Below are positions 1-6,605 of a DNA stretch of 8,512 nucleotides, piece after piece. Each line of letters opens with the position of its first letter. The stretch's first letter is position 1. A program made the translations under genes and the position numbers. This stretch comes from an uncultured Maritalea sp. (GTDB taxonomy: Bacteria; Pseudomonadota; Alphaproteobacteria; Rhizobiales; Devosiaceae). The stretch is from positions 1 to 8,512 of the forward strand of contig CAJXLH010000108.1 in NCBI GenBank assembly GCA_913055925.1, given 5' to 3'. Below the pieces are notes generated by a model. It did no database searches. It was not told the origin of the DNA and worked only from the letters and a program-made list of their open reading frames with translations.

Positions 1-755
1 TTTCTGATTAGATTTGCAGGCAGCAAATAGGCAATCCGTGCCGCTGCATAACCGCCAATCGTTGCGCCGATCAACGCCACTGTGCCGGACTGCCATTCGA
101 TGGTGCCGGACATCGCAAATCGCACCACGGCCGTGATGCTGACCAAAAACGAAACCAATAGTTTGAGGCCATTCATGGCGTTGAGGTCTTTGTAGCCAGC
201 AAGCACTAAGTAGGCGAGTAGGATAATCCCCAAACCGGCATTGAAGAATCCGCCATAGAAGCAAATGGCAATCAAAAGCAATCCGAGGAGTATCGCGCCG
301 CCGCGCATTGGGCGCGCACTTTGGGCTGCGCGCATGCTCAACCAATCATTGAGTTTGCCGCCAAAAGCAAAAGCCAAAACGGCAAATCCCATTAGCCATG
401 GTATGATTGCCTCAAACTGCGCATCTGACACCAGCAACAACGCTTCGGCACCAAAGTAACCAGCCACCAGCGCCACCGCCGAATACCACAATAGCTTGTC
501 TTTGTGTTTGGCGATGTCTTTCCGAAAGCCTAGCGCGCCACTGCCATAACCTGGCAAACAAGCGTAGGTGTTGGTCGCGTTGGCCATGATTGGCGGCACG
601 CCGACGAACAAAAGAGCAGGGAAGATGATGAAAGAACCACCACCCGCCAGCGCGTTTAACGCACCCGCAAAAACGCCTGCGGCGAAAAGGATCAAAATGT
701 CCAAAGCTGTACCTGTCGGTTCGAGAAAAATGAAGCTATCAAGCTTTTGCTTCAT
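1..755 (-). CDS. TauE/SafE family sulfite exporter-like membrane protein (C-terminus cut by window edge)
   Basis: This is a polytopic inner-membrane transporter of the TauE/SafE (DUF81) family, whose members are linked to export of sulfite, sulfonates or other organic anions. I translated it by hand from ATG 755-753; the frame stays open to position 1, giving 251 codons, so only a few residues should be missing (family length about 250). Near the N-terminus is the family signature NALAGGGSF followed by a Pro-rich hydrophobic stretch and NATNTYACLPGY. Hydrophobic segments alternate with short charged loops throughout. The second half repeats the pattern (FFNAGLGIILLAYL, then GATIGGYAAARIAYLLPANLIR), matching the two-repeat architecture. 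An in-frame stop lies at 785-783, and GTG 767-765 is a possible earlier start; neither start has a clear Shine-Dalgarno. It is divergent from the GST-like gene. The substrate cannot be read from sequence. Confidence 0.85.
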   Translation of the reverse strand, partial: MKQKLDSFIFLEPTGTALDILILFAAGVFAGALNALAGGGSFIIFPALLFVGVPPIMANATNTYACLPGYGSGALGFRKDIAKHKDKLLWYSAVALVAGYFGAEALLLVSDAQFEAIIPWLMGFAVLAFAFGGKLNDWLSMRAAQSARPMRGGAILLGLLLIAICFYGGFFNAGLGIILLAYLVLAGYKDLNAMNGLKLLVSFLVSITAVVRFAMSGTIEWQSGTVALIGATIGGYAAARIAYLLPANLIR

Positions 756-786
756 AGCATCTAACACAAACGTGAGAATAGCTCAC

Positions 787-815
787 TTGATGTTTAATCG
801 TAAATCTACGATAAA
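787..815 (+). promoter_or_regulatory. Candidate promoter of the GST-like gene with embedded palindrome
   Basis: TTGATG (787-792) and GATAAA (810-815) are separated by 17 bases, a fair sigma-70-like pair placed just upstream of the gene at 842. An interrupted palindrome, ATCGTA-AATC-TACGAT (797-812), fills the spacer and touches the -10 box, a position where a bound regulator would affect initiation. The palindrome is seen directly; the promoter call is inference. Confidence 0.4.
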
Positions 816-841
816 AAGAGTCTTGCTGAAACAGGACGCTT

Positions 842-1546
842 ATGACCCACGATCAGAAACAACCTATTGAACTTCATTATTGGCCAACCCCAAATGGCTT
901 CAAAATCACAATTTTGCTAGAAGAACTCGGCGTGCCTTACGATGTGAAATACGTCAATATCGGCAAAGGCGATCAGTTTAAACCCGACTTCCTCAAAATC
1001 GCGCCAAACAATCGCATGCCAGCCATCGTTGATCCTGAAGGACCAGATGGAAAGCCGATCTCCGTTTTCGAATCAGGTGCCATTTTGATGTATCTGGGCC
1101 AAAAGTTTGGCCAGTTTTACCCCACAGATTGGCGCCAGCGTGTGGCCGTGGACGAATGGTTGATGTGGCAGATGGGTGGCTTTGGTCCAATGCTTGGGCA
1201 AAACCACCATTTCGGCGTCTATGCGCCAGAAAAGATCCCGTACGCGATCAAGCGCTACGTCGACGAAGCAAATCGCCTCTATGGTGTTTTGGATCGCCGC
1301 TTGGAAGGTCGTGATTTTGTCGCTGATGAATATTCGATAGCAGATATGGCGACGATCGGCTGGGCCCTTGGCCACGAACGGCAACAAGTTGACATCAACG
1401 AATTCAAAAATGTTGATGCTTGGATCAAGCGCCTATTGGCGCGCCCTGCGGTTCAACGCGGCATCGAGGTCGGCAAAGATGAGCGCGCGCGCATGAACCT
1501 TGCCACCGACAAGGATGCGCAAAAGGTGCTGTTTAATCAGCGCTAA
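842..1546 (+). CDS. yfcG: YfcG-like (nu-class) glutathione S-transferase / GSH-dependent disulfide-bond oxidoreductase
   Basis: This is a cytosolic 234-residue GST-fold protein very similar to E. coli YfcG, a nu-class GST with disulfide reductase activity toward small disulfides using glutathione. The N-terminal thioredoxin-like domain (residues about 9-90) carries the YfcG hallmark TPNG, with T16 and N18 equivalent to YfcG T9/N11, the NNRMPAIVD segment with the cis-proline at 60, and the GSH-binding ESGA (E77, S78). The helical C-terminal domain contains GPMLGQNHHF (115-124), essentially identical to YfcG, and the SIAD motif near 165-168. An AGGA motif lies a few bases before the ATG, supporting this start. 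Length is close to YfcG with a short N-terminal extension. The gene is divergent from the TauE-like gene and convergent with the DUF2147 gene; no functional link to them is evident. The family assignment is strong; the exact physiological substrate is unknown. Confidence 0.9.
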   Translation: MTHDQKQPIELHYWPTPNGFKITILLEELGVPYDVKYVNIGKGDQFKPDFLKIAPNNRMPAIVDPEGPDGKPISVFESGAILMYLGQKFGQFYPTDWRQRVAVDEWLMWQMGGFGPMLGQNHHFGVYAPEKIPYAIKRYVDEANRLYGVLDRRLEGRDFVADEYSIADMATIGWALGHERQQVDINEFKNVDAWIKRLLARPAVQRGIEVGKDERARMNLATDKDAQKVLFNQR

Positions 1547-1556
1547 ATTGAATTCT

Positions 1557-1581
1557 TGGGTCAGGAGCCGATTCTGACCCA
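1557..1581. terminator. Hairpin between convergent genes, overlapping the DUF2147 stop codon
   Basis: TGGGTCAG (1557-1564) and CTGACCCA (1574-1581) form a perfect 8-bp stem with a 9-base loop. It lies 11 bases after the GST-like stop and contains the last codons and the stop of the DUF2147 gene read from the other strand. Position suggests a shared bidirectional terminator, but neither strand has a T-run after the stem, so intrinsic termination would be weak. Confidence 0.4.
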
Positions 1582-1992
1582 GTCCTCGTGCAGGCAGAAA
1601 ACGCGCAATACGCAGCCACGCACCCGCAGTTTGCCGTTGGATTTGACTTCTAACGTGCCTTCGTAAAACTTGCCATCTAATGGGTTATAAAGCTCGCCCG
1701 GATGCTTGCCGCGCTCGTGATTGCGGCTAACACGCAATAGCGGCATTCCCATGATTGGTCGGCCATTGAGGGCCGGGTCTGGGTTACGAATGTCGCGAAG
1801 GCCTGGCTTAGCTGGCTTGGATACAACCCCGCAATAATCTGCACCGCATTTCGAGATAGTGATTTCAGCTTTGTCTTTTGTGAGCCAAACCCCAGTTGGA
1901 TCAGACGCCATCGCCACGCCCGTGCTCAGCAACAAGGCGATCGCAACACCGCCCTTAGATATCATTTGCTTCAAGTTCTTAAGCGAAACCAT
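1561..1992 (-). CDS. DUF2147 family secreted protein
   Basis: This is a 143-residue small exported protein of the DUF2147 family (PF09917), whose biochemical role is not established. The N-terminus has a lysine-containing stretch, a hydrophobic core (GGVAIALLLSTGVAM) and an A-M-A cleavage-like site before SDPTG, so a periplasmic location is expected. The mature part shows the family layout: GVWLTKD at the start, the CGADYCG cysteine pair, RDIRNPDPALNGRPIMG, YNPLDGKFYEG, then VRGCVLRVFCLHEDWVRI at the end. Four cysteines in two pairs suggest disulfides. I chose ATG 1992-1990 because AAGGGA sits about 7 bases upstream; an in-frame GTG at 2010 would add six residues but has no good ribosome site. 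The gene stands alone and faces the GST-like gene tail to tail. Confidence 0.85.
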   Translation of the reverse strand: MVSLKNLKQMISKGGVAIALLLSTGVAMASDPTGVWLTKDKAEITISKCGADYCGVVSKPAKPGLRDIRNPDPALNGRPIMGMPLLRVSRNHERGKHPGELYNPLDGKFYEGTLEVKSNGKLRVRGCVLRVFCLHEDWVRIGS

Positions 1993-2116
1993 CAAAATCC
2001 CTTGCGCCACTCAAATAATGAATCACACTCAAAGAGTATATCCACTGACCTTAAACATATCATGAGCATATGATCATGCAGGTCACAAATTGCAACGCCA
2101 CGAAATAGTTTATTCG

Positions 2117-2138
2117 AATTTTATGGAAATTTTATGGA
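2117..2138. repeat. Perfect 11-bp tandem direct repeat
   Basis: AATTTTATGGA occurs twice in immediate succession (2117-2127 and 2128-2138). The period of 11 is close to one DNA helical turn, so two copies would face the same side of the helix. It could be a pair of protein-binding boxes or chance in AT-rich DNA. Confidence 0.6.
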
Positions 2139-2254
2139 TCATAGTCGGACGAGGGTGCCGCCGCTCACAGCGCATAACCCTCCCAATTTAAGTCGCATCG
2201 CACCAGCCATAAGAACAATAATTGGGTGAATGTGACATTCGATTAAAAAAGAGC

Positions 2255-2284
2255 TTGCCATCAGCCACTTAGTTTAGGTATTCA
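2255..2284 (+). promoter_or_regulatory. Candidate promoter of tRNA-Ser
   Basis: TTGCCA (2255-2260) and TATTCA (2279-2284) are 18 bases apart, and the second box ends 7 bases before the mature tRNA 5' end. Spacing to the gene is tight but compatible with a very short leader. Sequence match is only moderate, so this is a tentative call. Confidence 0.3.
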
Positions 2285-2291
2285 CGGCCTC

Positions 2292-2381
2292 GGAGAGGTG
2301 GCCGAGTGGTCGAAGGCGCTCCCCTGCTAAGGGAGTAGGCGGTGTAGAGCTGTCTCGAGGGTTCGAATCCCTTCCTCTCCG
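2292..2381 (+). tRNA. tRNA-Ser (anticodon GCU)
   Basis: This is a complete class II tRNA. The acceptor stem GGAGAGG (2292-2298) pairs with CCTCTCC (2374-2380), followed by discriminator G2381 and a genomically encoded CCA (2382-2384). The D arm contains GGCCGAGTGGTCGAAGGC. The anticodon stem CTCCC (2319-2323)/GGGAG (2331-2335) closes the loop CTGCTAA with anticodon GCT at 2326-2328, reading AGC/AGU serine codons. A long variable arm (about 2336-2357) is typical of tRNA-Ser, and the T arm has GGGTTCGAATCCC. The tyrosine recombinase remnant just downstream suggests the 3' end once served as an integration site. Confidence 0.97.
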
Positions 2382-2389
2382 CCATTCTT

Positions 2390-2412
2390 AAAGAATACTG
2401 CGTATTTTCTTT
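2390..2412 (+). terminator. Weak hairpin after tRNA-Ser, possible terminator
   Basis: AAAGAATAC (2390-2398) can pair with GTAT plus TCTTT (2402-2412) around a TGC loop with a two-T bulge. The stem is AT-rich and imperfect and there is no clear T-run afterwards. It is placed 6 bases beyond the encoded CCA, where a tRNA terminator would be expected. Confidence 0.3.
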
Positions 2413-2439
2413 GGCTTAGGTGGAAAATTGGATAGTCTT

Positions 2440-2860
2440 TTTGCTGGTTAGCCAAAAAGTATCACGATTTGTTCCCATAGACCTTTCTGAGCGAGCGCGT
2501 TTGACAGTCAGAGTTGGCTTGCCGACTCGGTGTAGCGTTGGACTTCCTCGTCAGTTTTGGAGCCAGTAATCGCATTGACCTCAGAACGGAAGGCACCAGC
2601 CTCAGCACGCCGACGAGCCGCGATATTGCGCAGGCCGTCTGCCGACCGATTGGAAATACCTGTAGTGCGAACCGCTTCCTGAAACCAGTTGCCGTAATTG
2701 GTTTTCCGTGTGCCGTTTCAATAAATGTACGGTACCAATGATTGAACGCCTCAATGCTAACGAGCAACTGTAAGGGCACTAGCAGGTCTAAATTTGAAAC
2801 TGTCTTTTGCTGGACAACTGACATCGTCCTATTTACCAGATGGAGGCGCTCGCGCGCCTT
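2440..2860 (-). pseudogene. Decayed tyrosine recombinase (phage-type integrase), catalytic domain remnant
   Basis: Reading the minus strand, integrase-like segments occur in successive frames. The first frame runs from about 2860 and gives SVVQQKT, LLVSIEAF and TAHGKPIT, matching the region before box II of integrases that carry a TxxGKPxTxxGFGNWF motif. After about 2695 the match moves to another frame: GNWFQEAVRTTGISNRSADG, then LRNIAARRRAEAGA, ITGSKTDEEVQRYTESA, and a stop near 2511. A third frame then gives KRARSERSM, like the usual basic tail. The shift near 2695 looks like a small deletion that removed the middle of the GFGNWF motif. The box-II histidine of HGLR reads Asp (ADGLR), and the second histidine (normally ITGHK) reads Ser; the tyrosine of RYT remains. 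The N-terminal DNA-binding half is not recognisable. The protein must be inactive. It abuts tRNA-Ser, consistent with an ancient integration. Confidence 0.75.
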
Positions 2861-2888
2861 CCTTGATCGGTTATTGGACTATCTCAAA

Positions 2889-2904
2889 TATCTCAAGTGA
2901 GATA
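2889..2904. repeat. Near-perfect 16-bp palindrome
   Basis: TATCTCA-AG-TGAGATA gives 7-bp arms around two bases, and is preceded by an extra ATCTCAA copy at 2881-2887. The two-base centre is too tight for an RNA hairpin loop, so a dimeric protein site is more natural. It lies downstream of the ligase gene at the start of the integrase remnant, with no present-day gene obviously served by it. Confidence 0.4.
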
Positions 2905-3009
2905 AAAGACTTGCGTAGGCGCGTAACCCGCTTCGAGAAAACTGCAGTCAACCTCCAGAACATGAATTACTTGTTCCCAACCAGATGTCGGTTCAATTGA
3001 ATCCAAACC

Positions 3010-4581
3010 CTAGTTCATTGTTTGGTTGTGTTCGGACTTTCCGACGACTTCTTTCAATTCGCTGTAAACGACTTTGCCCATTGCGTTTTTTGGAATCGAT
3101 TCAGTCACCAAAACAGACTTTGGTTTCTTAAACCCCGCGATTTGCCCGTCTAAGGATTTAAGGAATTTTTCTGAATTGAAGTTGTCTTGTGCAATCACAA
3201 CAGCAACGGGAACTTCCCCCCAGCGCGGGTCGGATTGACCAACAACCGCCACTTCTTCAACGCCGGGTTGTCGCGACAAAATGCGCTCGATTTCGGCAGG
3301 GTAAATGTTCTCGCCGCCTGAAATTATAATGTTCTTAGAGCGGTCACAGAACCAGTAGAAACCATTTCTGTCTTTTGAAGCTATGTCCCCGGTTTTGAAC
3401 CATCCGTCCGCAAAGGCGTCGTCAGTTGCGGTGGGGTTGTCCCAATATCCGATGAAGCAATTTGGTGCCCTAACAAAAATTTCGCCGGGCTCGCCCAATG
3501 CGACATCTTGGCCGTCGGCAACGAGTCGAATTTCCGTATTCAGTCCGGCATGGCCAATAGATCCAACGCTATCATGCGCTTCGGATCGTTTCTGGTAGAT
3601 TGTAACTGGTCCGGTCTCGGTCGCCCCATAGATTTGTATTACTGGAACCCCTTTTTTGTGGACAGCGTCGATTAACTCGGTCGGAACATCTGTCGATCCC
3701 AATGCCATGGACTTCAGGGAAGAAATATCAAGTTCTGACCACTCTTCCATGGACATCAGCGCGCGCAAGATAGTGGGCACCAGAGTAATAGACGTGATCT
3801 TGGCACTCGTTACACCATGAACAAACATCTCGGGTAAGAATTGTTCCGCAAGGGTCACCGTGCCTCCGACATAGAGGGTGGGGAGGGTCTGTATATTGAT
3901 TCCACCGACGTGAAACAGAGGCAGGAAGTTCAGGATATGGTCCTCTGAATTTAGTTCAAAGGCATCAATGCTTGCAAAGGCGTTTGCCCAAACTGAAGCC
4001 TGCGTGTGTACGGCGCCTTTTGGCCTACCCGTGGTGCCAGATGTAAACACTATCAAGAATGGGTCATCGATTTTGGCAGTTCCCAAATTCGGTGGCTCCG
4101 CGTTTTGCTCGCGCAATTGCCGAAGCGAAAGGGAGCCGTCAAGCGCGGACTTTCCCGTTGATATCATTTGAACGCTTTCTTGTTCGCCAAGGACATCGGG
4201 TGCAAATTTCGCGAAATGATCATCGACAAAAAGTGCTCGGATTGCCGCATTGCCAGTAATGTAATTGAGCTCGCGAGGCGCGAGGCGCCAATTTAGCGGC
4301 ACAAATATGAGACCTAGTGCCGCCGCGGCGAATAACAGGATCAGTTCTTCGTCACTGTTTTTCCCATAAAAGGCGATGCGATCACCGCGAAGCAAGCCGA
4401 GTTTGTGCTGCAGTACCGCAGCTGTGTTGTCTACTGCGCGCAACAGTTGAGAATAGTTGTATCGAATATGGCCATCGCCAAGAAAGTTAAGGGCTGTCTT
4501 GTTTGGTGATTTGGCTGCGTTTTCGCGCAGCCAATGGTCGATGGTGCTGTCTGTCGATCGATCAATCATCAGTTTCGCCAT
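3010..4581 (-). CDS. AMP-forming acyl-CoA synthetase / acid-CoA ligase
   Basis: This 523-residue cytosolic enzyme of the ANL (AMP-binding) superfamily should convert a carboxylic acid, ATP and CoA into an acyl- or aroyl-CoA, AMP and pyrophosphate. All core motifs are intact: the P-loop TSGTTGRPKG (180-189), LPLFHVGG (220-227), YGATE (318-322), WFKTGD (394-399), the hinge DRSK (413-416), SGGENIYPAEIE (421-432), and the C-terminal catalytic lysine in NAMGK (K503). Length and layout fit medium/long-chain acyl-CoA, MenE-like or aryl-CoA ligases; the acid cannot be told from sequence. It is the last gene of the minus-strand operon and overlaps the preceding acyl-CoA-dehydrogenase-like gene by 20 bases, implying translational coupling. 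ATG 4581 was chosen; ATG 4569 is an alternative and neither has a strong ribosome site. No T-tailed terminator follows the stop. Context suggests it activates the pathway substrate or a side-chain acid. Confidence 0.9.
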   Translation of the reverse strand: MAKLMIDRSTDSTIDHWLRENAAKSPNKTALNFLGDGHIRYNYSQLLRAVDNTAAVLQHKLGLLRGDRIAFYGKNSDEELILLFAAAALGLIFVPLNWRLAPRELNYITGNAAIRALFVDDHFAKFAPDVLGEQESVQMISTGKSALDGSLSLRQLREQNAEPPNLGTAKIDDPFLIVFTSGTTGRPKGAVHTQASVWANAFASIDAFELNSEDHILNFLPLFHVGGINIQTLPTLYVGGTVTLAEQFLPEMFVHGVTSAKITSITLVPTILRALMSMEEWSELDISSLKSMALGSTDVPTELIDAVHKKGVPVIQIYGATETGPVTIYQKRSEAHDSVGSIGHAGLNTEIRLVADGQDVALGEPGEIFVRAPNCFIGYWDNPTATDDAFADGWFKTGDIASKDRNGFYWFCDRSKNIIISGGENIYPAEIERILSRQPGVEEVAVVGQSDPRWGEVPVAVVIAQDNFNSEKFLKSLDGQIAGFKKPKSVLVTESIPKNAMGKVVYSELKEVVGKSEHNQTMN

Positions 4582-5815
4582 CTTCGTAAAGAGTACCCTT
4601 GCCCAGTTTGTCCATGCACAGCTCGGCCGTCCATGGCAACATCAATGAACCGCAACGGCTATCACGATAAAGCCGCTCCAATGGCAAGCTGCGCAGCATG
4701 GACTGACCACCACATGTGCGGATAGCGAGTTGAGCGATCTCGTTGGCGTTTTCCATTACGGTGTATTGAGCGGTCCATGCGCGCAAAATGGCGTCTTTTG
4801 ACGGTTCGGGGCGAGCCTCCGAGATTGATTGGAACCATAGCGCTTTGGTCTGTTCAAGCATCAGCCGCATTTGAGCAACCGCTAACTGCTTGGTTGGGAA
4901 CATACGACGTTTTACAGGAGGCATGCCTTCAATTTCACCGCGCAAGTATTTAACGGTAAAGTCATATGCAGCTTGCGCAATACCCATATAGGAAGGTGTT
5001 AGGGTCATAAACATGTGAGGCCATTTTTGAGCGGCAGAGAAGTAAATACCGCGTGGCATGAGTTGCTCTTCAAATGGCACAAACACATCTTTGAAGATGA
5101 GCGTACGCGACACCGTTCCACGCATGCCTAGAGGGTCCCAGTCGCCAACAACGCTGACGCCTTCCGCATCATTGGGTACAGCAATATACATGGTGTGGCG
5201 TCGAGAAGGTTCCTCATCCGGCGTTTGAATTTCGGAACATAGCGCACCATAATAATCAGCGTGACCGGACAACGATGCAAAGATCTTTTTGCCATTGATG
5301 ATCCATCCTTTTTCGGTGCGTAATGCGGTTGTGCCAAAAGCCTTAAAGCCTGCAGCGGCTGCACCCCCTTCTGAGAAAGGCTGCGCGTAAATGGCACCTT
5401 CGTTGAGAATTCTGGCATAGTGGTGTTTACGGTAAGACTCGTGCTCGGCGCGCAGCTCGTCTTCCATTGGTAATTGGTCAGCTAGGAAGCCTGTCCACAA
5501 ACATGAGCTGACATGCATGTTAAATGTTAGGGCAGTTGCCCCGCAATATCGCCCGATTTCCGCAGCAGTGAGCATGTAGGTTTTGAAGTCAGCACCACAT
5601 CCGCCAAACTGTTCTGGAATACAAACACCGAGCAAGCCAGCGTCACGCAAATCAACATAGTTTTCTGTTGGAAAGATCGCCTCGCGGTCATATTTCTCTG
5701 CCCGTGCAGCGAATTTGCTTTCACCTAATTCTCGCGCACGTGTTGTCAGGTCAACCTGCTTTTCTGTTAGATTCCAATCCGTTGGATTGAACATGGCGAT
5801 ATCTTTATTGGTCAT
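4562..5815 (-). CDS. Acyl-CoA dehydrogenase-fold flavoprotein, usual catalytic Glu replaced (possible flavin monooxygenase)
   Basis: This 417-residue protein has the full acyl-CoA dehydrogenase (ACAD) layout: a helical N-terminal domain with IPEQFGGCGAD (66-76), a middle beta domain with FSEGGAAAAG (147-156), GWIINGKKIFAS (170-181) and LGMRGT (239-244), and a C-terminal helical domain with CGGQSM (368-373) and RDSR (384-387). In ordinary ACADs RDxR is followed six residues later by the base Glu (YEGT). Here that position is L393 in LMLPWTAEL, and no Glu is evident at the alternative helix-G site. It may therefore not be a simple alpha,beta-dehydrogenase; ACAD-fold monooxygenases such as IacA and DszC also lack that Glu and need a separate flavin reductase, one of which is encoded at 7757. 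GGGAGG lies 5 bases before ATG 5815, fixing the start. It overlaps the hydrolase gene by 11 bases and the ligase gene by 20. ACAD-fold membership is certain; the reaction is not. Confidence 0.85.
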   Translation of the reverse strand: MTNKDIAMFNPTDWNLTEKQVDLTTRARELGESKFAARAEKYDREAIFPTENYVDLRDAGLLGVCIPEQFGGCGADFKTYMLTAAEIGRYCGATALTFNMHVSSCLWTGFLADQLPMEDELRAEHESYRKHHYARILNEGAIYAQPFSEGGAAAAGFKAFGTTALRTEKGWIINGKKIFASLSGHADYYGALCSEIQTPDEEPSRRHTMYIAVPNDAEGVSVVGDWDPLGMRGTVSRTLIFKDVFVPFEEQLMPRGIYFSAAQKWPHMFMTLTPSYMGIAQAAYDFTVKYLRGEIEGMPPVKRRMFPTKQLAVAQMRLMLEQTKALWFQSISEARPEPSKDAILRAWTAQYTVMENANEIAQLAIRTCGGQSMLRSLPLERLYRDSRCGSLMLPWTAELCMDKLGKGTLYEDGETDD

Positions 5816-6605
5816 TTTTCCCTCCCAAGTTCAAAAATTCGCGTATGATGTCGTTCGTTTTTCGACCTGCCTCCAAATTGATCAGGTGGCCTGCGCCATC
5901 AATCAAACGGTATGTAGCGTTTGGCATCTTTTCGGCCATTTTCTGCATGGTTTTCGCCGGTGCGTTTTTGTCAAATTCGCCTGCGATCAACAAAGTCTCG
6001 TGATCAACGTTGCAGATGTCGTCGCGCCTGTTAAAAGTCACGAGGCAGGAAATGATCTCTCGGTAAGTATCAAGTGGAACTTCACTCATCGATTGAATCG
6101 CAGCTTCCGTATCAATCGGCGAGGCAATTGGGCCGACAATTTCAGGCACAAAGTCTTTTGCCAATTCTGCCATTGTTTTGCCCGTATCAAGCGGAGCAAG
6201 GCGAGCCTTTAAAAAGGCTTGCTTAAAACTGTCGTCTTTGCCGCCGAAAGCGGGGGTCGTTCCGACCAAAATGAGACGGTCAACGCGTTCTGGAAACCGA
6301 ATGGCGAAATCCATCGCAACCATTCCGCCGATTGATTGACCCAAAAGAACTGCCTGGTCTATTTCCAAAGCATCTAAAAAGTCGCGAACTTTATATGCGA
6401 TGGCCTCAAAAGTTGTGGGCCTAATCAGTTTGGAGCCTGCGTAACCGGGTAGATTCACCGCGATAACACGTGTTTCAGCGGATAACTTATCTAATTGATG
6501 GCGAAAACTATTCGTGTTGCCGCCAATGCCATGAAGGCAGACGATGGGCACATCACCGCTGCCGCGATCCTCATACGTTAGCTCTTCAGTTTCAAACATC
6601 AGCAC
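5805..6605 (-). CDS. Alpha/beta hydrolase, candidate N-formylmaleamate deformylase or related hydrolase
   Basis: This 266-residue alpha/beta-fold hydrolase resembles 3-oxoadipate enol-lactonase (PcaD) and meta-cleavage-product hydrolases. The oxyanion segment HGIGGN is at 25-30, nucleophile S91 lies in GQSIGG (89-94), and the probable acid D212 (AGEFD) and base H240 (GAGH) complete the triad. Its placement directly after a NicX-like ring-cleaving dioxygenase mirrors nicotinate and picolinate clusters, where an alpha/beta hydrolase (NicD, PicE) deformylates N-formylmaleamate. As far as I can judge it is not close to Pseudomonas NicD outside the fold motifs, so that role is inferred from context; a thioesterase role is also possible given the neighbouring CoA genes. 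Two starts compete: GTG 6605 has GGGAG 5 bases upstream and overlaps the dioxygenase gene by 7 bases, while ATG 6599 overlaps its stop in TGATG. Either way the genes are translationally coupled. Confidence 0.85.
   Translation of the reverse strand: MLMFETEELTYEDRGSGDVPIVCLHGIGGNTNSFRHQLDKLSAETRVIAVNLPGYAGSKLIRPTTFEAIAYKVRDFLDALEIDQAVLLGQSIGGMVAMDFAIRFPERVDRLILVGTTPAFGGKDDSFKQAFLKARLAPLDTGKTMAELAKDFVPEIVGPIASPIDTEAAIQSMSEVPLDTYREIISCLVTFNRRDDICNVDHETLLIAGEFDKNAPAKTMQKMAEKMPNATYRLIDGAGHLINLEAGRKTNDIIREFLNLGGKNDQ

Larger units (their letters stand above)
1993..2291. other. Intergenic stretch upstream of tRNA-Ser
   Basis: No coding sequence with recognisable content is seen on either strand. It should hold the minus-strand promoter of the DUF2147 gene; a TATACT box reads on the minus strand around 2034-2039 but without a convincing -35. 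It also holds a tandem repeat (2117-2138), a GC-rich interrupted inverted repeat (GAGGGT 2151-2156 with ACCCTC 2177-2182, enclosing CGCT/AGCG at 2162-2172) and the tRNA promoter region. Confidence 0.5.

Noticed and set aside
265..870. Overlapping plus-strand open frames
   Set aside because: They lie antisense to the TauE-like transporter, whose minus-strand translation shows clear family motifs; low-complexity, no ribosome sites.
2462..2824. Single intact 120-residue minus-strand protein
   Set aside because: Only its first part resembles integrase; after about 2695 the homology continues in another frame, so it is part of a pseudogene rather than a gene.
2842..2862. GC-rich hairpin GGAGGCGC/GCGCC-TTCC as terminator of the ligase operon
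   Set aside because: About 150 bases past the stop with no T-run in the transcribed direction, and it lies inside the integrase remnant.
2794..3000. Plus-strand open frame of 68 codons
   Set aside because: It has no ribosome site or family resemblance and is antisense to the integrase remnant.
2989..3003. GGTTCAATTGAATCC as a second attachment-site copy of the tRNA T-arm
   Set aside because: It differs from the tRNA sequence by an internal insertion and is simply a palindrome around CAATTG; no longer match to the tRNA 3' end was found in the window.
5715..6212. 165-residue plus-strand open frame
   Set aside because: Antisense shadow of the hydrolase and ACAD-like genes, both with intact motifs and starts.
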